Notes under the pieces: model-generated
The model's input: the letters and a program-made list of their open reading frames with translations, nothing else
Databases searched by the model: none
What the model was told of the DNA's origin: nothing
Program-made: the position numbers and the translations under genes
Assembly (NCBI GenBank): GCA_947460165.1
Contig: CANHKH010000016.1
Location: 1-19,838, forward strand
Direction: 5' to 3'
DNA length: 19,838 nucleotides
From: Comamonadaceae bacterium
GTDB lineage: Bacteria > Pseudomonadota > Gammaproteobacteria > Burkholderiales > Burkholderiaceae_C
Part shown: positions 1 through 10,600 of the stretch, one piece after another
Numbering within the stretch: the first letter of the stretch is position 1
Layout: every line of letters starts with the position of its first letter

Positions 1-930
1 CCATGAAAGACTTGGACCTCACCACCTTGCGCTTGTTTGTGGAGGTGTGCGATGCGCCAAGCATCAAGCGCGTGGCATACGCCACTCCGGTAATCAGCTG
101 CGACGTCACCCAATAACTGGTGCCAAGCCGCATTCAGCTGCGCAATAAATTGGCTTCACCAAACAGCGTGGCTGTGTCCTGCCCCGCTTCCATGCAGTCG
201 GATCACTTAGGCGCATCCATCACCAGCAAACTGGCTATCGCCAAGTCCATCGCGGGGAGCGGCCCTTCACCCACCCAAAGGCCGTTGGCATGTTTGGCGT
301 ACTCTTGCCCGCCGCCGACCGTGAAACCTGTCACCACACAGCCTGCGGCCATGGCTTCCATCGGCAGCGGCCCTCAGTCTTCGTCGTTGCTCAGGCTCAC
401 AAACACCTGCGACTCGGCCATTGTTTGCGCCACTTGCAGGCGGCTCAAGCCATCGAACTCCACCCACGGCACAGGGGCCCCCTGCGGGCACAGCGCAGCA
501 AACCACTGGTGCCTTAGTTTGGCCTCATTGGGGCGCTTGCGCGGCATGAATGCAATTTGCGGCCTCTTGACCGACAAGCCTCCCATGTGGGCCCAAGCTT
601 GAAAAAATGCGGCAGCACCATGGCGGCACCACCTGCCAGTCGGTGGTCGAGCCCCAAGCTTGCAAAGTGTCGTGTGTGAAAGCGCTGCAACACAGTGCAC
701 CCGCCAGCGCAGGCATGCATCGCGTCCACGGTGGGCAAACCTCTGAGCATCCACCGGTGGTGCGGCCCACCTTGCACCATGGCCACCGGAAATGCCTGTG
801 AAGGTCACACCATCGCCGAGCACTCTTGCAGCCACGCAAACGACCGGCAGACTTGGCGGCGCAGGCTTTCCAAATGCTGAAAAATCACCAACTCGCCGCC
901 TGCACGCACAGGCGGCGTGCAGGCGCATGA
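1..930 (-). pseudogene. Degraded glycosyltransferase (GT4/family 1-like) gene, running off the left edge
   Basis: No single frame is intact, but translating the minus strand piece by piece gives recognisable glycosyltransferase sequence in changing frames. About 905-850 encodes AGGELVIFQHLESLRRQ, about 740-620 encodes HTRHFASLGLDHRLAGG, and about 590-377 encodes QIAFMPRKRPNEAKL, PVPWVEFDGLS and AESQVFVSLSND. The same frame continues past an in-frame TGA (374-376) with MEAMAAGCVVTGFTVGGG and QEYAKHANGLWVGEG. In intact GT4-type enzymes, S-x-x-E-G-x-G-L-P-x-x-E-A-M-A-x-G followed by G-G-G-x-E-Y is the donor-sugar-nucleotide region; here a stop sits inside it. Further TGAs lie at 203-205 and 134-136. 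Near 137 the reading shifts frame to LNAAWHQLLGDVAADYR and continues towards position 3. An intact enzyme would transfer sugar from a nucleotide-sugar donor. With several independent lesions it is most likely non-functional. Its decayed 5' part abuts the end of the giant gene, so the original start cannot be placed. Confidence 0.8.
894..925 (-). terminator. GC-rich hairpin just downstream of the giant gene; possible terminator
   Basis: Two overlapping perfect stems lie 23-54 nt past the stop codon. Arms 897-906 and 916-925 (CGCCTGCACG/CGTGCAGGCG) enclose a 9-nt loop. Arms 894-902 and 909-917 (CGCCGCCTG/CAGGCGGCG) enclose a 6-nt loop. They share bases and so exclude each other. In the minus direction a run of five T follows about 9 nt after the shorter stem, not immediately, so this is not a textbook intrinsic terminator. 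The same bases belong to the glycosyltransferase remnant. Confidence 0.35.
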
Positions 931-947
931 GATTGCGGGCTTGGTCA

Positions 948-1660
948 CTAGACGACAAGCACCCCAGACTGCACCAACACGATGGCATGGTTGTCGTTCA
1001 CCCAAGCAGAGTAGCTCTGCGATGCCTCCCCCCAATTGGCGCCGGTGACCGTCGCAAATGAATTATTCCCCGAGTTTTTCATCTGGCTCCATCCGGTGGT
1101 CCCAGTTCCATCGGCCAGATCCAAAGTTGAATTGGCAGGGCCTTGCACCACGAGTTGCCGGAAGTCACTGTAATTGATGCTCACCATCGCCAGATCCACC
1201 GCATCGCTCAAATCCAGCACGTCTTTGGCCGTCAGCTTGAGCTTGTTGCTGGCAGCGCCCAGATTGACGACTTCAATGCCACTCAGTCGGCTGTTGAGCT
1301 CGGGATCCAGGTGGCCAACATTGCTGACCTGGGTCAAGTCCAGCGTGATGTTTGCGCCCGACAGCACCAACTTGTCGACGCTGTAGCTCGCACCGCTCGG
1401 CAAGGTGTTGACCGTGTTGATACCACCCTGTCCGCCTTCAATGCTGGCGTTCATGCTGCCGCTGTTGCCGGTCTGGCCATAGGCGGTCTGCAGCGCCGTC
1501 ACCATGGTCTGGTTGATGACAAAGGTATCGCTGCCAGCGCCGCCGCGCAGCACACTGGCTGCGGTGGCCGTCAGGGTGTCGTTGCCGCCCCCGCCCACCA
1601 GCAATTGAGCCGTCCCGTTGTCGTTCAAGCTGTCATTGCCTGAACCACCCGTCTGTGACA
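948..1660 (-). other. C-terminal RTX-like module and probable type I secretion region
   Basis: Residues about 5373-5609. It opens with the RTX-like stretch GGSGNDSLNDNG, VGGGGNDTL and RGGAGSDTF. A beta-rich segment follows (KLVLSGANITLDLTQ, LSGIEVVNLGAASNKLKLTA, KDVLDLSDAVD), ending GTTGWSQMKNSG, YSAWVNDNHAIVLVQSG and LVV. The order 'nLgaasNkLkLtakDVLDLSD ... v-qG ... GW ... Y-aW-vndnhA-LlVqsG' is the usual ending of type I-secreted giant adhesins, where the last 60-100 residues carry the uncleaved export signal. It lies directly against the stop codon, as expected. Confidence 0.75.
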
Positions 1661-4600
1661 GGGTGTTGGGCATGAAGGTATTGCTGGTGTTGCCGAAGAT
1701 GACATACGTGCGGCCCGCATCCGGTTTGAGGTCGCCGTCGAAAAAGATGGCACTGACCAACAGGTCTGCCAGTCCATCTCCATTGACATCACCGGCGCTG
1801 GACACACTGCTGCGCACATACCGATAAGGATCAGGCCGTTGCCACTGAATGGCAAAACCGCCATAGCCCAGATCCACAGCAGACAGGTTCACCGGGGTGG
1901 TGGAGGTTTTACCAAACACCACATAATTGCGTTCCATCATTTCACCGGATGTCGACACGATGAGATCAGCCAAGCCATCACCATTGATGTCTCCTGCGCT
2001 GCTCAGGTCATAACCACTTAAATCTAGAGCAGGTCGCCCTTTGATGGCAAAGCCTCCAACACCACCCGCCACATCAGCCAGTTTGACGGTATTGCCCGTG
2101 GTTTTACCAAACACGACATAGCTGTAACCATCGTCGGCGGCACTGTTGGAAGCAAAACGCGGGGCCCCTACCAGCAGGTCGGCCAGACCATCGCCGTTGA
2201 CATCACCTGCGCTGCTCACACTGTAGCCGCTGAGGTCGTTGGGAGAGCGCCCGTCGATGGCAAAGCCCCCAGAACCTGCAGCGACGGCAGTCATGTCGAT
2301 GCTCCCGTACCCTTTTCTGCCAAACACCACATAGCTGCGCCCGGCATCGGTGCCGGCTGACGGATCGTAGGTCGAATCACCAATGATCAGATCCGCCAAA
2401 CCATCGCCGTTGACATCGCCAGCACTGGAGGCCGTGGTGCCAGTGCGAAAGATCGCATCGTTCCAGCCGCCGGATCTAGGTCTCAAAATACGATCATTGA
2501 TCACAAAACCATTAGTGAGCATCAAGTAACCCGGGTCAGGGGGCGGTTCATCCGCCGCAAAGAAAATCCCCCGATTCAGGGTATTTCCTGCTTCAACCAA
2601 ATCGATGGCTGTACCTGTTTTTTTACCAAACAATAAGAAAGTTCCGTAGTTGCCGTCCCCAGAGGCGACCACCAGGTCAGAGAGCCCATCACCATTGAAG
2701 TCACCAACACTGGAGACAGTGGAGCCGGCTTTTCCGTCAAAAAAATATCCATCGATGACAAATCCTCCCGAACCCGCAACCACCGTCGATAGATTGACAC
2801 CTGTGCCATCTCTTTTACCAAACACAACATAGCTGCGGCCTGCATCCCTACCATATGCAGCATTAGCAATAGGTTTATCGCTGTAGGGTGCCCCAATCAG
2901 CAAGTCCATCAGGCCATCACCGTTGACATCTCCAGCACCAGCCACGCTGAAACCACTTAAATCTTGTTTTGACTGACCGTTGATGACAAATCCACTTCCG
3001 CCACCCAAATTGGACAAGGCAATGGCGCCACCCGCCGTGGTCCCAAAGACCACATAGCTGCGGCCTGCTTCGGCGCTGGCTGTCGTCGGGTCGCTGAAGG
3101 GCGCACCGATGATCAGGTCGCTGAGCCCGTCGCCGTTGACATCGCCTGCGCCAGCGATGCTGTAGCCGCTGCCATCGCCGGCTGCCTGACCATGGATGAC
3201 GAAGCCGCCCGGTCCCTGTGCCACGGCAGACAATTGGACCGGCAGGCTGGGTAAGGTGCGGCCATCGCCCAACAACAACTGCGTATTGCTCTCACCGTTG
3301 TACAGGTTAAAGCGCGCGCCCGCGCCGTCTGTGGCCGTGCCCGCATACCGCCAATTACCGGCTACTGTGATCTCGCCGGCGGTGCCAACCACCTGTAATT
3401 GATGAAGTGGCACGGTGGCCGCCAGCCCCGTCCAACCATTGCTGCTGTTGAAGCTATTCATACCGGCCATGCGCGCAACATCGCTGCTGGACAAGCTGAT
3501 GGCCGAACCGTCAGCGCTCAAGTCAATGCGCTCAATGCTGGTGATTCGGTCGCTGCCCTCGATGTCAGCGCCAGCACTGTCAGCGACACGGCTCAGACTC
3601 AAGGCAGTCCTTGTGCCCAAAACCAAGGTGTCTAGGCCTCCACCACCGTCAATGCGCGCCAATCGATCCAGTTTCGTGCCACTCAGGCCCACTTGCAAAG
3701 CTTCCCCCAGATTCCAGTTGACAATGAACCTGTCATTGCCGCTGCCACCATAAAGCACACTCGGCCCATTGGCTGTAAAGGTATCATTGCCTGCACCCCC
3801 TACAAAAGTTCTAGGGGCGGCGTCAAAGCCCAAGCTGTCTGCCGCGCTGGAGCCCATTTGATCCACAAAAGTGCCCTTGCCCAGGACACCGCTGGTGCTG
3901 CCAAAAATGACGTAACTGCGGCCGGCATCGGTCCCTGCGGAGGGGTCGGCGCCGGGCGCACCCACCAGCAAGTCGGCCAGACCATCGCCATTGACATCGC
4001 CTGCGGACGTGACACTCCAGCCGCTCTGCTCGCCCATGGCTTGGCCGTTGATGGCAAAGCCCCCCGAGCCAGCAGCCACCGCAGACAACTCGATGGGGGT
4101 ACTGATGGTTCTACCGAACACCACATAGCTGCGTCCCGCATCTGTCCCTGTCACCGGGTCACCGTAGGGAACGCCCACAATGATGTCGCTCAGGCCGTCG
4201 CCGTTCATGTCACCCGCGCTGGAGACACTCCAGCCACTTTGATCACCCGCGCTTTGCCCATTGATCACGAAGCCACCCGCGCCGCTGGCCGTCAAAGCCG
4301 ACAGGTCGATGCCGGCGCTGGTGGTCTTGCCAAACACCACATAGCTTCGGCCCGCATCTGTCGTGCCGGTGCCGGGATCACTTTGGGTCGCCGCAACCAG
4401 CACATCGGCCAGGCCGTCGCCGTTGACATCGCCAGCGCTGGACACGCTGTAACCACTTTGATCTCCGGCAATATGTCCGTTGATAAAAAAGCCACCACTG
4501 CCCAATGCCGACAGCATGACGGCTGTGCTGTTTGATTTTCCAAAAATCACATAGCTGCGGCCCGCCTCGGCGAGGGCGCTGGGATCGCTTTTGTAGGCGC

Positions 4601-7600
4601 CAACCAAAATATCAGCCAGGCCATCGCCGTTCACGTCACCGGCAGCTGAAACGCTAAAACCACTGTTGTCGCTGGCCGCCTGCCCATTGATGACAAAGCC
4701 ACCCGACGCGCCAGTCAGGTCCGCCAGGTTGAAGGCAGTCATCGATGTTTTGCCAAACAGGACGTAACTTCGCCCACCATCTTTGGCCGTCGCCGTCAGA
4801 TCGCTCAGCGGAGCACCCACCAGCAGATCCAACAGACCGTCGCCGTTGACGTCACCCGCACTGGAGACACTCCAGCCGCTTTGGTCGCTCGCGCCCTGCC
4901 CGTTGATCACAAAACCACCCGAGCCTTTGGCGACGTCGCTCAGACTCACGGCCGTCCCCGTGCTTTTGCCGTACACCACATAGCTGCGACCCACATCGAC
5001 GCTGCTCCCCATGTCGCTGTAGGGCGCGCCCACCATCAGATCGGCCAAACCATCGCCGTTGAGGTCTCCTGCGCTGCCCACGCTGTAGCCACTTTGATCG
5101 TTGCCTGATTGCCCGGTGATGGCAAAGCCGCCAACGCCAGTGGCCACTGCCGACAGATCGATCGGGCTGTTGCTGGTGGTGCCAAACACCACGTAGCTGC
5201 GCCCTGCATCGGTCACGGTGGACGACATATCGCTTTTGTGGGCCCCGATGATCAGGTCGCCCAGCCCGTCACCATTGACATCGCCCGCTCTGGCGACCGA
5301 AAACCCGCTCATGTCCCCAGCAGATTGACCATTGATGGCAAAGCCCCCCAAACCCATGGCCACATCGCCCAGCTCTACAGCAGTCCTGGCGATCGTTCGA
5401 CCACCGCCGAGCAAGAGCTGCGTGCTGCCATCGCCGTTGTAGACGTTGAAGCTGGCCCCAGCCGCATCGGTCGCCGTCCCCGCATACCGCCAAAGCCCGG
5501 AGACATTGAGCGTGCCTTGTGTGCCCACCACCTGCAACTGGTGGCGCGGCACGATCGCGCCTAAACCCGTCCAGCCATTGGTGCTGTTGAAGCTGTTCAT
5601 GCCCACCATGTGTGCAATGTCTATGGCGCTCAGCGTCAAGGCCGTATTGGCCGCGCTCAGATCGACGCGCTCGATGCTGACCAATCGGTCGCTGCCCTCG
5701 GCGTCGCCCGCGGCGCTATCGGCCACTTTGCTCAGGTTCAACTGCGTGCCCGCAGCCAGCGCCAGTGTGTCAAATCCTGACCCACCATCAATGCGCGCCA
5801 GACGCGTGATGTTGCCGCCCCAATTCATGCGCCACTCTAAGGCCTGGGTCATGAACTTGTCGACATTGAAGCTGTCATTGCCACTGCCACCATACAAAAC
5901 GCTGGCGGCCGTGGTCGTGAAAATGTCGTTTCCGGCGCCGCCTACCAGGGTCTTGACCCTGCCAGCATCGCTGAGGGTGTCAGCCCCATCAGTACCCAGC
6001 AGATCGACCAGGGTGCCAGAAGCAAAGGCGCCACGGGTGCTGCCGAAGATCACATAGCTCTGAGCGCTGCCCGGTGCCCCCACAATCAGATCGGTCAAAC
6101 CATCGCCATTGACATCGCCTGCACTGGACACGCTTTGGCCGCTCGCGCCGTTTTTGCACTCGCCGCTGATCACAAAACCGCCATTGCCCTCCACCACCGC
6201 CGACAGATCAATCAACGACGATGTGCTCTTGCCAAACACCACATAGCTGTTTCCGCCGCCCAAAACTCCCGCTGGCGACGCGTTGGGTGCACCGAGGATC
6301 AGATCGAACAGACCGTCACCGTTGAGATCGCCCGCACTGGACACGCTGTAGCCGCTTTTGCCGCCCTCCAGGCCGTTGATCACAAAGCCACCACCCACGC
6401 CTGCTGCCAACCCGGACAGATTAACGGGCGTGCCCTTGGCTTTGCCGAAAACCACATAACTGCGACCCGCTAGATTTGCAGCATCCGGGGCTCCAACCAC
6501 CAAGTCGGCCAAGCCATCACCATTGACATCACCAGCGCCGGAGACTGAGAACCCGCTCTTATCACCTTTACTTTGCCCAATGATCACAAAGCCCAAAGTG
6601 CTCGTGCCCGCCGTGATGGCAGACAAGTCGATGGACTCACCTGTGCACTTGCCAAAGACCACATAGCTGCGCCCGACATCGGTACTGGTCCCCGTATCGC
6701 TGTAAGGCGCACCGACAATCAAATCCGACAACCCATCTCCATTGACGTCGCCTGCAGCGCTCACTGAATAGCCACTGCTGTCGTCAGTTTTCTCGCCGTT
6801 GATCGCAAAGCCCAGGCTATTGGCACCCGCCCCAATAGCTGCAATAGCCCCAAGATCAATGGCCGAGCCCGTGCTCTTGCCAAACACCACATAGCTGCGG
6901 CCGACTTTTTGTCCGGATACCAAGCTTTGTATCGCACCCACAACCATGTCGGACAGACCATCACCGTTCACATCGCCCGCAGCGCTGACCGAGAAACCGC
7001 TCAATGAGTCTTTTTGTCCGCTCGCACCGTTGATCACAAAGCCCAAGGTACTGCTGCCATTGGCGATGGAAGACAAATCGATGGCCGCACCCGTAGGCTT
7101 GCCAAAAACCACATAAGTTTGACCTGCATCTGTCCCTGATGGACGATCCGCGAAGGGCGCGCCAATGATCAAGTCGGCCAGCCCGTCTGCGTTGACATCA
7201 CCCGCGCTAGCGACAGAGGTCCCGCTCGCGTCGCTTTTGCACAGCCCGTTGATCACAAAACCCAAGGTACTGGATCCACCTGCAAGGGCTGACAAATCGA
7301 TGGCCACGTTCGTGCTCTTGCCAAACACCACATAGCTGCGCCCGGCATCCACCGCGGTGGCTGTCGGGTCGCCCGCGCGCGCGCCGATGAGCAGGTCATC
7401 CAGCCCATCGCCGTTCACATCACCGGCACTCGACACGCTGTAGCCACTTTGGTCGTCCGCGCTCTGACCCCTGATGACAAAACCACCCACGCCTGCCGAA
7501 ATGGCCGACAGATGCAGCGGTGTTGCTGGTAGTTTGATTTCAAATTCAATCGTATTGACACTGCCCTGGCCAGCGATGTCCGTCTGCCTCACTTGCAGGG

Positions 7601-10600
7601 TGTATTTGCCCAGTGCCGTGGCTGACGGTGCGGTGTAGGTGCTGCTCCAGTTATCAAAATTGGAGGAGCCCGGCAACTGCACTCGGTAAGTCACAACGGC
7701 GCCCTCCTCGATATTGGTGGGAGCCACGATGGCACCCCCATCGTTGGGGTCGGGCGTCAGGGTCACATTGGGTCTTGCGGGCAGCGCGGTGTCGAGCGTG
7801 AAGCTGTAGGTGGCCGTGGTGCTGTTGCCTGCTGCATCGAGCACTTTGACCATGCCCGTTTTTTGACCGACAAACCCCGGGGTCATGGGAAATCCAAAAA
7901 CATTTGCAGAGTAGGTTTGACCTTGGTGGGTCCAAAAAGAAGTTGAACCTACCGTCCAAGTCAGACCGTTGTTCAGGCTGTAAGACCAAGTGTCCGTTGC
8001 AGCCATGCCTTCAACTTTGATCGAGGCGTCATAGGTGATGCCGTCGGTGGCAGAAACACCGGTGTCTCTGCTCAAGGACAGCGTCAGGTTGCTGCTGTTA
8101 GCCAGGCGGATGTCCGCGGGTGCGGATCCACCCGGCGTGAGGTCGCCCACAGCCGAGACTTGGTTGTTGCTGTCAAACTGGCGCGCCAAGACGGTACCGG
8201 TGCGGTAAACGCCGGTGGCCAAGACAAAGCTTTCCCCTGTTCCCTGCGTCCATGAGCTGCCACTGTCGGTGCTGTATTCCCATCTGGCGCCAGCCGCCAG
8301 AGCGCTGACTTTGACCAGCCCGTTGCTGGTGATGCGGTCCACGCTGGAAGTGCCGTTGTCAACGGCCAGGCTCAGCACCGGGGTGTCGGCTCCGGGTGTG
8401 ACGCTGCTTGGGCTGCCCCCGGTGTTGTAAGGGATGGTCAGCGTGTTGTCGGTGTCTGACCCGTCGGCATTGCTGTTGCCTGCAGCGTCGCTGAAGCGCT
8501 GGCTGGCGATGCTGATTTTGGCGGTGCCGCTCGCACTTGCAGTTGGCTGGAAAACAGCCACATAGCGGGTAGCAGTGACGGCCGACAAGACGCCCAAGAT
8601 GCCGCCACTGACGTCAACATCAGCCAAGTGGATGCTGTTGCCGGGAGCCTCGCTGAAGTCAAACGTGAGGGTATCGGTTTGCCCTTCCCCGAGTGTGCCG
8701 CTGGCACTGCGGCTGATCGCCACGGTCGGTGTGACCGTGTCAATGGTGATGGCGGGGCTTGTGCCTGCCTGCCCCAGACTGGCACTGCTGTTGGTGTAAC
8801 TACCATTGGCCAGAGTGATGCTGGCGGCACCTGCAAAACCTGCGGCAGGGGTAAACATGGCGGTGAAGTTGCTGCCCGAACCCTGGATGGCGCTGAGCGT
8901 GCCGCCGGTGACGGCGATGTCGCCACTGTTGCCATCCCAGCTGAAGCTGTTGCCAGGGTCCTCGCTGAACTTAAAGCTGATGAGCGCGGTTTGCCCACCG
9001 CTCAAGGTACCCCTGTCGCTGCTGATGCTCACAGTCGGTCGACCTGTAGCGATGGCAAACACCACACTGTTGTTGGCGTCGGCCCCATCGGCATTGGTGT
9101 TGGTCGCGGCGTTGGCAAAGCTGCCATTGGCGACGCTGACGCTGCCCGGTGCCGAGCTGTTAGCGTCCGGGGTGAAGGTGGCTGTGTAGTGGGTGCCTGC
9201 ACCCGCAAAGTTGCTGAGCGCGCCGCCAGTGACAGCGACATCGGCGGCTGTGAAGTCGCTGGACGAGGCGCTGAGCGTGAAGGTGACCGTCGCGGTGTCG
9301 CCCGCACGCAGGATGGAGTTTGCGGCCACGCTGCTGGTCACAGCCACGGTGGGTCGCACGGTGTTCACGGCCAAGGCCAGCGTGTTGCTGGCCGTGCTGT
9401 TGGTGTTGTCAAATGCATCGCTCACAGCGCCCGCTGCAACACCGATGCTGCCCGCTGTGGTGCTGTCGGCGTCTGGCGTGAAGGTGCCGGTGTAGACCAG
9501 GCCCGTGGCGTCGGCTTTGAATTTTTTGACTGTACCGCCGCTCACGGTCAAGCTGTCCGCTGAAAAGCTGGGTGAAAGTTCACTCAGCGTGGCGGTGAAG
9601 GTGGTGCTTTGCCCGGCCAACACATTGGCGCTGCCGATGTTGGCCAGCGTGACGGTGGGGCGCACGGTGTCGATCTCCAGCACCGCTTTGGTGGCCGCAC
9701 TGGTGTTGCCGGCCTTGTCGCTCTGGCTGACTTGGATGACTTGATTGCCCTGCCCCATGGCGGTGATGTCGCCTGCGACCAGGGTGTAAGTCCATACGCC
9801 GCTGCTGTTGGCTGTGACCGTACGCGTATTGGCCCCAATCACCAGACTGACGCTGGCGTTGGCATCGGCCGTGCCGGAGATGGCACTGCTGGTTTCGCTG
9901 GCATTGATGCGGTTGTCGTTGGCAACGGCGTTGACCGAAGGGGCGGCGGCCTGGGTGTCCAGCGTCACGGCCAGGCTGCGTGTGGCGGAGGCGTTGCCTG
10001 CGACATCAGCTTGCTTGACTTGCAGGGCGTACGTACCGTCTTGGGTGAGCGCCAGGCTGGTGCCTGTGCCGGCTTGCCAGTTGGCGCCGTTGTCCTCGCT
10101 GTATTGCCAAGTGCCACCGGCTTCTAGGGCACCGACGTTGATGAGGCCGTTGCGGGTGATGCCGTCGCTGTTGCTGCTGCCGGTGTCGCTGGCCAAGATG
10201 AGAGTGGGTGTGGCGGGGGCGGAGAGGTCTACGCTCAAGCTGTCGTTGAGGCTGACGCTCAATCCGGCGGCAGCGGTCCCATTGCGGCCTGTGACCGTGA
10301 CTGCGATGCTGTCGGTGTGGCCGTTGCTCAGGGTGTCGCGCGTCTGAGTGGAGCTGCCAATTCGAATATTGAAGAGACCCAAGGTGTATTGGGTGTATTC
10401 CCAGGTCTTTGGCATATCAGCTGTCCAAGCACCGGTGGTGCTGTCGTAGCTGCTGGCTGTAAATGTGACTACTTTTTGACCGCCACCATCGTTGTCGATG
10501 CGATCAGGCAAAGTGACGCTGACAACAATGTCGCTGGCCTGTAATGCGTCGAGCACAGCAGCATTGACCGATGAAACGGTACCGCTGAACTGCAGACCAT

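Noticed and set aside
120..602. Plus-strand open frame over the left edge region
   Set aside because: It is the antisense of the glycosyltransferase remnant, whose minus-strand translation gives recognisable motifs; the plus product matches nothing I recognise.
1661..7530. DVNGDGLAD loops as dockerin or EF-hand domains
   Set aside because: They recur once per ~70 residues inside blades ending in SYVVFGK and GFVING, which is the FG-GAP pattern, not paired dockerin repeats.
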